A stretch of 64,000 bases of DNA from Candidatus Alloclostridium intestinigallinarum (GCA_904382605.1 CAJFJA010000003.1:62001-126000); one strand, 5' to 3'. Numbered from the stretch's first letter, positions 27,424 through 35,923 are shown. Notes: a model not told the origin generated them from the letters alone. Translations and numbers: made by a program.

Positions 27424-28737
27424 ATGTTATCTAAATTTTGTTTTTTTTATAAAACATCAAAAGAATATTACATCGTATACAATAGCTTATTGTTTGAGCC
27501 TGTTATCATCAATACGTGTGAATACCTTAATTTAAAAAAGGGCAATTTAGAGTCATTTTCTGATGAAGAAATTGCTTTATTAAAACAAAAAGGTATTTTA
27601 ATAAAAGAAGAATCAATCGATGATCAGGCTGTTTTAAAATTAAAACAACATGTCAATTCTGCCATACAAGAAGGCATCTCTTTAATATATATAATTCCAA
27701 CAAACATCTGTAATTGGGCTTGTAAATATTGTTTTATAGGGCAACTTAATAATGCAAAAATAGAAATATCAAAATACACTATTGATAAAATTATAGATGA
27801 ATATTACAATCATTTGCTTAATCAGGGAAGAACTAGCGCAACCATAGTTTTCTATGGCGGTGAACCCCTGATTGCTTTTGATAAAATTAAATATGCCGTA
27901 GAATATTGCTATAAATATACTCAAATTCAATGGGATTTCGCTATTGTTACAAATCTAACATTATTAACGGAAGAAATTGTAAGTTTTTTAGAAAAATATA
28001 ATATTTCTGTCGGTGTTTCTATAGATGGACCTAAGGCGACAAACGATGTTAATAGAATTTTTAAAAATAGCACTCGCAGCGTTTATGACTGCGTAATGGA
28101 TAAAATTAAATTATTAAAGTCACATAAAATAAATATAGGATTATCAATTACTATTACAAATGAACTGCTAGATGATGCTGGTTTTTTATATTGGCTAAAA
28201 GATTTGGATGTTAAAGACATAAACTACAATTTGATGCATTTCACACACAAAACTAACGACTGGGGGGAATATTATAGGAAAGCTAGCGAATTTTTATTTA
28301 AATCGCATGAGTTTCTATTTCCTTATGGCATTGTAGATGATCGAATTCAACGCAAAATAAGAGCATTTGGCGCAAGAGAATTTAAATATAATGATTGCGG
28401 TGCTATAGGAGGGCATCAGTTATGTTTTTCCCCTAATGGAGATATTTCTGTTTGTCATGGTCTTTGGAATTCTACAGATCAAAAATGTGGCAATATTCTT
28501 TATAACTCTTTTGAAGATATACTTCAAAAATCGACATTCCGCAAATGGCAAAACAATCTCACTGTTAACAAAGAGCAATGCATAAATTGTCCAGCAATTT
28601 ATATTTGTGGTGGAGGATGCGCTATGCAAAGTCGAGATTTGTTCGGTGATTTTACTTGCATAGATGAGGCTTTTTGTATCCATACAAAAATCACATTAGA
28701 AAAATTGTTGGATAATCTTGTGAGAGACAAAACATGA
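27424..28737 (+). CDS. Radical SAM/SPASM peptide maturase
   Basis: 437 residues. Residues 1-75 resemble a small winged-helix peptide-binding (RRE/PqqD-like) domain. The radical SAM domain has the 4Fe-4S site CNWACKYC (Cys96, Cys100, Cys103), FYGGEPL and VSIDGP. The C-terminal SPASM domain, with auxiliary clusters, shows CGAIGGHQLCFSPNGDISVC, CINCPAIYICGGGC and closing cysteines. It probably installs cross-links in the Cys-rich peptide upstream; the bond type is unknown. ATG 27424 was chosen because an upstream in-frame start would lie before the attenuator hairpin. AT-rich codon use, like the rest of the island. Overlaps the next gene by 4 nt (ATGA). Confidence 0.88.
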   Translation: MLSKFCFFYKTSKEYYIVYNSLLFEPVIINTCEYLNLKKGNLESFSDEEIALLKQKGILIKEESIDDQAVLKLKQHVNSAIQEGISLIYIIPTNICNWACKYCFIGQLNNAKIEISKYTIDKIIDEYYNHLLNQGRTSATIVFYGGEPLIAFDKIKYAVEYCYKYTQIQWDFAIVTNLTLLTEEIVSFLEKYNISVGVSIDGPKATNDVNRIFKNSTRSVYDCVMDKIKLLKSHKINIGLSITITNELLDDAGFLYWLKDLDVKDINYNLMHFTHKTNDWGEYYRKASEFLFKSHEFLFPYGIVDDRIQRKIRAFGAREFKYNDCGAIGGHQLCFSPNGDISVCHGLWNSTDQKCGNILYNSFEDILQKSTFRKWQNNLTVNKEQCINCPAIYICGGGCAMQSRDLFGDFTCIDEAFCIHTKITLEKLLDNLVRDKT

Positions 28738-29597
28738 AAACAAAAAGAGCGTTACTGTTTGATTTATTGGCTAAAAACATCTCACTATTGAGGTGTCCAA
28801 TATGCATGTCTGAGCTAAGCTATAATAACGATAGTCTCATTTGTAGCAAGCGACATTTATTTGATATATCAAAAAAAGGTACTGTTTTACTACATAAAAA
28901 GTACCAAAAGAAAATTGATGGCATTTATACTAAAGAATTATTTGAAAACCGTAGATTTTTTATTAAGGCTGGATTTTATACGGAAATTTATAATTATATT
29001 AGTGATTTAATTTTTGGAAACAGCAACAATCCAAAAATTCTGGATTTAGGATCTGGCGAATGTTCACACTTGCAAAGAATTAAAAATAATAGGGATATTA
29101 CAGCAATAGGTATTGATTTATCATACGATGCCATAAATTTGGCTACTGATTATCTCGTTGATGGCATATTGCCTATTTGTTGTGATTTATTTAATTTGCC
29201 GTTTAAAAATAAAGTATTCGATGTTGTATTAAATTTCTTGTCTCCAATAAACTCTTTTGAGGTAGGTCGAATATTGAAAGATGATGGAATTATAATTAAA
29301 GTAATTCCTACAAAAAACTATTTAAAGGAATTGCGCTTATATTTAGGATTCCGAGAATATTCAAAAGAGGAAGAAATTCTATCAAATTTACAAGAGCATT
29401 ATTCGATTACCTCTATTGAAAGAATCGAAAATATAAAACCTTTAACTTTAGAAACTGTCAATTCTTTATTCTATATGACCCCAATGACAAATCACAATGA
29501 AAATATTATTAAAAGTATAAATAATGCAAATTTCGATCAAATCACTATTTCATTAGACATTGTCTTGTTGAGGAAAAAGCATATTCAAGTCCAATAA
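28734..29597 (+). CDS. RlmA/TlrB-like methyltransferase with zinc ribbon
   Basis: 287 residues. The N-terminal zinc ribbon has Cys21, Cys24, Cys37 and His41, the same spacing as RlmA as I know it (3, 13, 4 residues), followed by a class I SAM domain with ILDLGSGE. RlmA enzymes methylate N1 of a guanine in 23S rRNA; the relative TlrB protects its host from tylosin. Here the gene overlaps the radical SAM gene (ATGA) and belongs to the RiPP-like cluster. It could give self-resistance by rRNA methylation, or methylate the peptide; both are inference. Similarity in the C-terminal half was judged weak by eye. Confidence 0.75.
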   Translation: MKTKRALLFDLLAKNISLLRCPICMSELSYNNDSLICSKRHLFDISKKGTVLLHKKYQKKIDGIYTKELFENRRFFIKAGFYTEIYNYISDLIFGNSNNPKILDLGSGECSHLQRIKNNRDITAIGIDLSYDAINLATDYLVDGILPICCDLFNLPFKNKVFDVVLNFLSPINSFEVGRILKDDGIIIKVIPTKNYLKELRLYLGFREYSKEEEILSNLQEHYSITSIERIENIKPLTLETVNSLFYMTPMTNHNENIIKSINNANFDQITISLDIVLLRKKHIQVQ

Positions 29598-29678
29598 GAC
29601 ACAAAGACGAACGTCAGTACTAAAACTGTCACAATCACTCTTTCCGTAAGGAGATTTTTAAAATAGAAAACCGGATAA

Positions 29679-30068
29679 AAAATCAGGTTCATAAATGAAG
29701 ATGAACGGAGACTGTCTATCGGAGAAGATTTTGACGCATCCGGAACAAAACCCACATCGTTCATCTTTTTGGGAGGTAATTCCAAGGTTTCATTGTATGC
29801 TGATTTATTGTCTCAAATGATGCAATTGTTTTATGAATGGGATAGTGAACTGTTTGAAAATTTAGCAAGACGAAATTATCAAATCACACAGTCAAGCCGT
29901 ACATACATTACGACAGATAACAGTTTATTGAGGAAACCGGGGCAAATAAAGGATACTGATATATATTTTGAAACAAATCTTAGCGCCAATAATATTATTT
30001 CATTTATCAGAAAAATTATGGAAGAATATCAATTTGATATGGATGAATTGATAATTTGCTTCCATTAA
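29679..30068 (+). pseudogene. C-terminal fragment of an unidentified accessory protein
   Basis: An open frame without a convincing start runs from after a stop at 29676-29678 to 30068. It encodes about 129 residues: LSIGEDFDASGTKPTSFIFLGG, then ADLLSQMMQLFYEWDSELFENL, ending DELIICFH. The pattern 'GTKPxSF..L' followed by 'LL......LY..D...F' resembles C-terminal domains seen on restriction-related proteins, from memory only. It may be the displaced end of the DUF262 gene broken at 26.2 kb, or another decayed gene. The 80 bp before it contain nothing I recognise. Confidence 0.35.
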
Positions 30069-30217
30069 TAAAATAATAGACGAGTATAGATTTAAAGTAG
30101 TAGCGGTATTACTGGAAATATAAGTTCTTAAATATGCGGCTTATATTTCCGCTACGATTATTATGCTATTGCTTGTAGCATAATAATAAATAATGAGTTG
30201 ACGATGTATTTATATGA

Positions 30218-30481
30218 TTATATATCGCTCAATCCCAATAAATAATCGGAAGAAACGTTCAGAAATTTGCTTATCTTGGCTATTTGCGTAGCTTTCGGCT
30301 CGCTTATGCCGTCACACCAATTGCAAACCGTCTGTTTGGAAAGCCCGCAACCTTTTGCCAGGGCATATTTGGTTATGCGCTTCGATTGCAACTCGTAATT
30401 CAGGCGTGTCAAGTGGTACTTGACAAGATTGTTTTCGGCAGTGAAGATAAATAAGCACGTACGATAGTAACTGACAACCAT
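30218..30481 (-). CDS. XRE-family helix-turn-helix regulator
   Basis: A small Cro/C1-type DNA-binding protein: YELQSKRITKYALAKGCGLSKQTVCNWCDGISEP is the helix-turn-helix, followed by ISKFLNVSSDYLLGLSD, the usual end of the domain. The start is uncertain. ATG 30481 gives 87 residues but lacks a clear ribosome-binding site, and its first 30 residues run through a copy of the TGTCAAG...CTTGACA palindrome, as if that repeat had replaced the native start. A second copy lies just upstream. The palindromes might be its own operators. AT-rich; last gene of the island. The 149 bp before it, down to 30069, show no gene. Confidence 0.65.
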   Translation of the reverse strand: MVVSYYRTCLFIFTAENNLVKYHLTRLNYELQSKRITKYALAKGCGLSKQTVCNWCDGISEPKATQIAKISKFLNVSSDYLLGLSDI

Positions 30482-30527
30482 ATTTTGACATAGCGCTATG
30501 AATAGGCATGTCAAGTAGTACTTGACA
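30407..30527. repeat. Two TGTCAAG palindromes and CATAGCGCTATG
   Basis: TGTCAAGTGGTACTTGACA (30407-30425) and TGTCAAGTAGTACTTGACA (30509-30527) flank the perfect palindrome CATAGCGCTATG (30489-30500). The first lies inside the reading frame of the XRE gene, the second upstream. Same family as the array at 34.4 kb. Confidence 0.8.
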
Positions 30528-30580
30528 GCGGCGGCTCGCCGCCAAGGCGGTTAAGGGGGCGTTCTACACTCCCGAATGGG
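30528..30580. repeat. GC-rich hairpin module
   Basis: GCGGCGGCTCGCCGCC followed by AAGGCGGTTAAGGGGGCG and a degenerate second hairpin (CGTTCTACACTCCCG). Same family as the modules near 6.7, 9.0, 35 and 61-62 kb. Confidence 0.65.
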
Positions 30581-30722
30581 AGGATTTTCACTTCACACGT
30601 AAGCGCAAAGTGTTTTGTGTACGCCAAATTACGCCATTTGAACGGATTTATCAAAAAACACTTTCGTCCGGCGCTTATAGGGCCGCTAGTCACTAATTGT
30701 CTTATATTGAGAGCATAAAGCC

Positions 30723-30751
30723 TTGCTATAATATATCTTGTGTGGTATAAT
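30723..30751 (+). promoter_or_regulatory. Promoter of the pfl operon
   Basis: TTGCTA (30723-30728), 17 bp, TATAAT (30746-30751) with GTGG before it. The leader of about 190 nt holds several short hairpins but no riboswitch I can name. A second TATAAT at 30908-30913 has no matching -35. Confidence 0.7.
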
Positions 30752-30870
30752 GTTTTTGCAATCAAGATATTGTGGTGTAAGGCGTTCTGCATAAATGCGG
30801 GCACACAATCGCCGAAAGTTATACGTCGGCTACCGCAAAAACGGAAAAACCGTTTGATACGGCCATATAA

Positions 30871-30884
30871 GTTGCAATTGCAAC
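30871..30884. promoter_or_regulatory. Perfect 14-bp palindrome upstream of pflB
   Basis: GTTGCAATTGCAAC, 61 nt before the pflB ATG. It shares both half-sites (GTTGC-N4-GCAAC) with the palindrome at the copA promoter (2671-2684), so one regulator might control both. Confidence 0.5.
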
Positions 30885-30944
30885 ATAGGCTTACGCCCGC
30901 GCGGCAGTATAATCTAGATGAAAATAAATTTGCGAGGTAAACAA

Positions 30945-33167
30945 ATGGAAGCCTGGAGAGATTTTGTCAAAGGCAATTGGAACAAGACAATTGACGTGCG
31001 CGATTTCATCAACCTGAACTACACGCCTTATGACGGCGACGCGTCATTCCTGAGCGGACCCACGGAGCGCACCAAAACGGTGTACGCCCATGTGGAAGAG
31101 CTTTTGAAGGAAGAGCACCGCAAAGGCGTTCTGGACGTGGATACGGAGCACGTATCTTCTATTCTCGCATTTCCTCCCGGCTATGTGGATAAGGACAGGG
31201 ACATCATCGTCGGTTTGCAGACGGACGCGCCTTTGAAGAGGGCGGTGAACCCGTTTGCGGGACTGAGAATGTGCAAGCAGGCGTGCGAGGCTTACGGCTA
31301 CAAACTTTCCGACAAAGTGCTGGAAGAATTCGCATACCGCACCACGCACAACGACGCGGTGTTCCACGTTTACAGCAAAGAGATGCGCACGGCGCGCCAT
31401 ACGGGCGTTATCACGGGTCTGCCCGACGCCTATGCGCGCGGCAGGATAATAGGCGACTACCGCAGAATCGCGCTTTACGGCATGGACTATCTTATTAAGT
31501 GCAAGCAGGAAGATAAGGAGGCTTTGCAGAAAAAGCCCATGACGGAAGAAAATATCCGCCTTATCGAAGAGCTTTACAAGCAGATAGACTTTATGAACAG
31601 GCTCAAAACCATGGCGGAGCAGTACGGCTATGACATTTCCCGCCCCGCAGAAACGGCGAAAGAAGCGGTGCAATGGCTGTACTTCGGCTATCTGGGCGCG
31701 GTGAAGGAGCAGAACGGCGCGGCGAACTCCATAGGCAGAATTTCCACTTTCCTCGATATTTACTTCGAGCGCGACCTGCGTGAAGGAAGGCTTACGGAAG
31801 AGCAAGCGCAGGAGATTATCGACGATTTCATCATCAAACTGCGCCTTGTACGCCACCTGCGCACTCCCGAATACAACGAAGTGTTCGCGGGCGATCCCAC
31901 CTGGGTCACCATGTCGGAAGCGGGCATGGCTTTGGACGGCAGGCATATGGTTACCAAAAACGCCTACCGCGTGCTGAATACTTTGTATAACCTCGGCTCG
32001 TCGGCAGAACCCAACATAACCGTTTTGTGGAGCGAACAGCTTCCCGAAACTTATAAGAAGTTCTGCGCCAAGGTTTCAATTGACACGGACTCCATTCAGT
32101 ACGAAAACGACGACGTGATGCGCCCCATTTACGACGACGATTACGCCATTGCGTGCTGTGTTTCGGCAATGAAAGTGGGTAAGCAGATGCAGTACTTCGG
32201 CGCGCGCTGCAACCTTGCCAAAGTGCTGCTCATGGCGCTCAACGGCGGCAGGGACGAGATAAGCGGCATACAGGTCGGACCCACGGGCAAGACCTTTAAG
32301 GAAGGGGTGCTCAACTACGACGAAGTTATCAAGGCGTTCAAAAAGTACTGCGCATGGATGGCTAAGCTGTATGTGAACACGCTCAACGTCATTCACTATA
32401 TGCACGACAAATACGCCTATGAAAGACTGATGATGAGCCTTCACGACACAAACGTGGAAAGACTTATGGCATTCGGTATAAGCGGCTTTTCCGTGCTTGC
32501 CGACAGCCTGAGCGCAATCAAGTACGCAAAGGTGAAGGCGGTAAAGGACGAACGCGGACTGATAACCGACTTCGTCACGGAAGGCGACTTCCCCAAGTAC
32601 GGCAACGACGACGACAGGGTGGACGACATTGCAAAGGCTATCGTGGAATACTTCTACGAGCAGCTGGACAAGCATAAGAAGTACCGCGGCGCAATTACCA
32701 CGCTTTCCATTCTCACGATAACGTCCAACGTCATGTACGGCAAAAAGACCGGCTCCACGCCCGACGGCAGGAAGAAGGGCGAGCCTTTCGCGCCCGGCGC
32801 CAACCCCATGCACGGCAGGGACAGCCACGGCGCTCTCGCTTCACTCAATTCGGTGGCGAAACTGCGCTATTCGTGCTGCCGCGACGGTATTTCCAACACC
32901 TTCTCGGTAACTCCGGAAGTGCTGGGCAAGGGCGAGGACGAAAGAGTGACGCGCCTTACGCATATGCTGGACGGCTACTTCGCGCAGGACGCACACCACC
33001 TGAACGTGAACGTGCTCAACAGGCAAAAGCTGATTGACGCGATGAACGACCCCACGCTGTATCCCAACCTTACAATCCGCGTGAGCGGATACGCGGTCAA
33101 CTTCAACAAGCTCAACCGCGAACAGCAGCAGGAAGTAATCAACCGCACCTTCCACGCAAAACTGTGA
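30945..33167 (+). CDS. pflB: Formate C-acetyltransferase (pyruvate formate-lyase)
   Basis: Glycyl-radical enzyme converting pyruvate and CoA to acetyl-CoA and formate; oxygen-sensitive and so a marker of anaerobic life. The 740 residues have the catalytic pair Cys404-Cys405 in AIACCVSAM and the radical Gly715 in [12 protein letters not shown] 30945 follows GCGAGG and starts the family's usual N-terminus; an in-frame ATG at 30918 lies upstream. The stop overlaps the activase start (TGATG), so they are coupled. Confidence 0.96.
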   Translation: MEAWRDFVKGNWNKTIDVRDFINLNYTPYDGDASFLSGPTERTKTVYAHVEELLKEEHRKGVLDVDTEHVSSILAFPPGYVDKDRDIIVGLQTDAPLKRAVNPFAGLRMCKQACEAYGYKLSDKVLEEFAYRTTHNDAVFHVYSKEMRTARHTGVITGLPDAYARGRIIGDYRRIALYGMDYLIKCKQEDKEALQKKPMTEENIRLIEELYKQIDFMNRLKTMAEQYGYDISRPAETAKEAVQWLYFGYLGAVKEQNGAANSIGRISTFLDIYFERDLREGRLTEEQAQEIIDDFIIKLRLVRHLRTPEYNEVFAGDPTWVTMSEAGMALDGRHMVTKNAYRVLNTLYNLGSSAEPNITVLWSEQLPETYKKFCAKVSIDTDSIQYENDDVMRPIYDDDYAIACCVSAMKVGKQMQYFGARCNLAKVLLMALNGGRDEISGIQVGPTGKTFKEGVLNYDEVIKAFKKYCAWMAKLYVNTLNVIHYMHDKYAYERLMMSLHDTNVERLMAFGISGFSVLADSLSAIKYAKVKAVKDERGLITDFVTEGDFPKYGNDDDRVDDIAKAIVEYFYEQLDKHKKYRGAITTLSILTITSNVMYGKKTGSTPDGRKKGEPFAPGANPMHGRDSHGALASLNSVAKLRYSCCRDGISNTFSVTPEVLGKGEDERVTRLTHMLDGYFAQDAHHLNVNVLNRQKLIDAMNDPTLYPNLTIRVSGYAVNFNKLNREQQQEVINRTFHAKL

Positions 33168-33895
33168 TGAAGGCGCCCGTTCATTCGGAAGAAAGTTTCG
33201 CAACCCTGGACGGAACAGGCATACGTTATGCCGTGTTCCTTCAGGGTTGTCCCTTTAAGTGCGCGTACTGCCACAACCCGGATACGCAGCCCTTTTCGGG
33301 CGGCACGCTTACCGAAGCAGGCGACCTTGTAAAAAAGATACTGCGCTACAAGACGTATTTCAAAGGCGGCGGCGGAGTGACTTTCAGCGGCGGAGAACCG
33401 CTGGTCCACGCGGAATTCATACTCGAATGCGAGAAAAAACTTTCCGCCTGCGGCATAGGCTGCGCTCTGGACACTTCGGGCGCCGTTCCGCTGACGAATA
33501 CTGTTAGGGCGGCTGTGGACGCAAGCGAGATGGTTATTCTCGACGTTAAAATGCCCACGGAAGAGATGTACGGAAAGTACGTATGCGGAAGCGGTAAAAA
33601 TCCGCTTAATCTTCTTGAATACTGCGTAAAGACGGGCAAAAGGCTGTGGCTGAGGACGGTGATAGTCCCCGGAATAAACGACAGCGAAAGCGAAATAGAC
33701 AAGTATCTTGCCTTAGTGGGCGAAAACATAAAGGGAGTGGAGAAGTACGAACTTCTGGCATTCCACACTCTGGGCTTTTCCAAGTACGAAAAGCTGGGCT
33801 GGGAAAATCCGCTGGCGGGCGTGCCCGCACTCGGACAGGAAAAACTCGCCGCCCTGCAAAAATATCTGGACAATAAAATAGAGGAGCTAAGATGA
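33167..33895 (+). CDS. pflA: Pyruvate formate-lyase activating enzyme
   Basis: Radical SAM enzyme that abstracts hydrogen from the PflB glycine to form its radical. The 242 residues have CPFKCAYCHNPD (CxxxCxxC), FSGGEPL and the PFL-activase pattern. The ATG overlaps the pflB stop and the end overlaps the next gene by 4 nt (ATGA). A GTG one codon upstream is an alternative start. Confidence 0.95.
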   Translation: MKAPVHSEESFATLDGTGIRYAVFLQGCPFKCAYCHNPDTQPFSGGTLTEAGDLVKKILRYKTYFKGGGGVTFSGGEPLVHAEFILECEKKLSACGIGCALDTSGAVPLTNTVRAAVDASEMVILDVKMPTEEMYGKYVCGSGKNPLNLLEYCVKTGKRLWLRTVIVPGINDSESEIDKYLALVGENIKGVEKYELLAFHTLGFSKYEKLGWENPLAGVPALGQEKLAALQKYLDNKIEELR

Positions 33896-34341
33896 ACGCG
33901 GAAGAAAGAGGAGAACTTGCGGCGCAATATTTTTTGAAAGGGTACAACTGCGCCCAATCGGTGGCAATGGCTTTTGCAGACCTTACGCCGCTTTCCGAAG
34001 ATGAGATAAGGCGCGCTTCGCACGCGTTCGGCGGCGGCTTCGGGCGCACGAGGGGTATGTGCGGCGCGCTTGCTTCCTGCGGTCTGATTCTGGGCTTCCT
34101 GCTTCCCGAAACGGGCGATATTCAGGCGGACAAGACGGAGCTTTACAGCCGCGTGCAGGAAATATACCGCCTATTCGAAAATACTTTCGGCACGACTAAG
34201 TGCGAAAAACTTTTGGAAAACGTGCAAAGCGTGAAGGGCGGCTTTGCGCCCCAGCCCCGCGACGAGGAGTATTATGCGACCCGTCCGTGTCTTAAAATAG
34301 TAAGAAAGACAGCTGAGTTACTCAGCTTAAGCGCCGAATGA
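33892..34341 (+). CDS. C_GCAxxG_C_C family protein
   Basis: A 149-residue member of the C_GCAxxG_C_C redox-type family: GYNCAQSV near residue 20, GGGFGRTRGMCGALASCGLILG in the middle, and later cysteines in TTKCEKLL and TRPCLKIV. The family is thought to bind metal or a cofactor through these cysteines; its function is not known. It overlaps pflA by 4 nt and so is part of the pfl operon, which hints at a role in anaerobic metabolism. Repeats begin 46 bp after the stop. Confidence 0.85.
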   Translation: MNAEERGELAAQYFLKGYNCAQSVAMAFADLTPLSEDEIRRASHAFGGGFGRTRGMCGALASCGLILGFLLPETGDIQADKTELYSRVQEIYRLFENTFGTTKCEKLLENVQSVKGGFAPQPRDEEYYATRPCLKIVRKTAELLSLSAE

Positions 34342-34386
34342 AAGTGTTTTGCGATAAAGCTGTTAAAATCGCACACTTTTGTCACA

Positions 34387-34730
34387 GAGTTTTAACAGGT
34401 TTGTCAAGTACTGCTTGACAAGGGTATTTTTGTTCCACAGTTTTAACAGTCTTGTCAAGTACCACTTGACGCGCTATTTTTTGTTAAAAGTTTTAATAGT
34501 GTTGTCAGGTACTGCTTGACACGCTACTTTTTGTTAAAAGTTTTAACAGGCTTGTCAGGTACTGCTTGACAAGGGTATTTTTTGTCACAGAGTTTTAACA
34601 GTCTTGTCAGGTACTACTTGACAAGAATATTTTTGTTGCACAGTTTTGACAGTCTTGTCAAGTACCACTTGACACGCTACTTTTTGTTAAAAGTTTTAAC
34701 AGTCTTGTCAGGTACTACTTGACAAGATTA
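34387..34730. repeat. Seven tandem ~50-bp repeats, each with a 19-bp palindrome
   Basis: Palindromes of the form TGTCARGTACYRCTTGACA begin at 34402, 34453, 34503, 34553, 34605, 34656 and 34706, i.e. every 50-52 bp. They are linked by AGTTTTAACAG and TATTTTTTGTT-like text. Both arms are conserved; changes sit mostly in the centre or create G-T pairs. It is not CRISPR: the intervening text is repeated too, and no cas gene is present. Confidence 0.9.
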
Positions 34731-34828
34731 TTTTTGATAGTAAGTAAAATGGTAATCAAGTAAAAAGCATTACGGAGAGGTACACCGCAATACTTTTTTT
34801 GACACTTCAAGGCATGACCGGGGGGGCG

Positions 34829-35395
34829 GCGGCTCGCCGCTGTCAAGTACTGCTTGACAAGGTTATTCTTGATACTAAGTAAGACAGACTTGTCAGATAT
34901 TACTTGACAAGATTGTTATTGATGGTAAGAATGTTGCTTCACGGCGGTTAAGGGGTGGAGCGTCCCACGCTCCCTTCAAGGTATGACCGGGGGCGGCGGC
35001 TCGCCGCTGTCAGGTACTACTTGACAAGAGTATTTTTGATAGTAAGTAAAACAGGCTTGTCAAGTACTGCTTGACAAGGTTATTCTTGATACTAAGTAAG
35101 ACAGACTTGCCAGATACTACTTGACAAGAGTATTTTTGATAGTAAAAATGTTTCTTCGCAACGGTTAAGGGGTGGAGCGTCCCACGCTCCCTTCAAGGTA
35201 TGACCGGGTGCGGCGGCTCGCCGCTGTCAGGTACTACTTGACAAGATTATCTTTGACGCTAAGTAACACAGGCTTGTGGGGTTTTGCTTCGCTTGTATTT
35301 ACAATAAAAGCGTTACGGAGAAAGCAAAATCTGTCTTTCCGCATTGTTACTTCACGGCGGTTAAGGGATGCAACGTCCTACGTTGCCGGCTCGCC
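34829..35395. repeat. Mosaic of GC hairpin modules and TGTCARG palindromes
   Basis: Palindromes begin at 34841, 34891, 35008, 35058, 35108 and 35225. GGCGGCTCGCCGC hairpins lie near 34830, 34995 and 35213. GGAGCGTCCCACGCTCC hairpins lie at 34955 and 35171. A variant GCAACG-TCCTA-CGTTGC (35370-35386), with both arms changed in a matching way, overlaps the end of the YccF-like gene. No gene was seen in 34342-35377. Confidence 0.85.
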
Positions 35396-35770
35396 GCTTA
35401 TTACGGCGAAGGGCATAAGCGCCAATTTTATCAGTTTTGCCCATTGTCCCAGGGTGGGTATTCCGGCTATCACCGCGCAGGAAGCGCACGCCGTTATCAT
35501 ACAGCAAAAGGCGAGTACTCCGCCGAAAGTAAATATCCACACAAGCCCTAACAATGATATTTTTCCGTATATCACCGTTACGCTCTTTCCGAAAGGTTTG
35601 TATGAAATGTACGCGTTCTTAAAGCAGCGTATCGCCGCGGGAAAGCCTATCAGCGTGCAGGCAAGCAGTCCGCCCGTTATTGCCCACAGCAGGGCTATGC
35701 TCAATCCGCCCACCGCTTTCCAATATACGTTCGCAATATAAAACGCGGCTTTTTTCACATACTTTCCCAC
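35378..35770 (-). CDS. YccF-like small membrane protein
   Basis: About 130 residues with hydrophobic helices near 20-45, 70-95 and 95-115 and the YccF-domain pattern IANVYWKAVGG, LLACTLIGFPAA. Membrane protein of unknown function. The start is unclear: GTG 35770 and the in-frame GTG at 35758 are both possible. The last residues (SGEPAT) and the stop are encoded by a GC hairpin module, so the native C-terminus has been replaced or trimmed. Convergent with the pfl operon across the repeat field. Confidence 0.7.
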   Translation of the reverse strand: MGKYVKKAAFYIANVYWKAVGGLSIALLWAITGGLLACTLIGFPAAIRCFKNAYISYKPFGKSVTVIYGKISLLGLVWIFTFGGVLAFCCMITACASCAVIAGIPTLGQWAKLIKLALMPFAVISGEPAT

Positions 35771-35866
35771 CCGGTTATTATGTTCAAAAACGCGGTATGT
35801 TTGCCGCGGAAGGCAGGTAAATTCGCCGCGGCGGTTGTTGTTTTATTAAAATAAATATATTGCGTA

Positions 35867-35895
35867 TTGCATTGCGCGGATAATAATGGTACAAT
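35867..35895 (+). promoter_or_regulatory. Promoter of the GH38 gene
   Basis: TTGCAT (35867-35872), 17 bp, TACAAT (35890-35895), 28 nt before the start codon. Confidence 0.65.
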
Positions 35896-35923
35896 ATTGT
35901 AAACGATTATAAAGGGGATTATT

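Noticed and set aside
34387-34730. CRISPR array
   Set aside because: Regular ~50-bp spacing and palindromes, but the text between the palindromes is itself repeated, so there are no unique spacers, and no cas gene is in the window.
34387-35770. Type III toxin-antitoxin (ToxIN-like) with tandem RNA repeats
   Set aside because: Repeats resemble such antitoxins in form, but no toxin gene follows on the same strand; the neighbour is a convergent YccF-like membrane protein.
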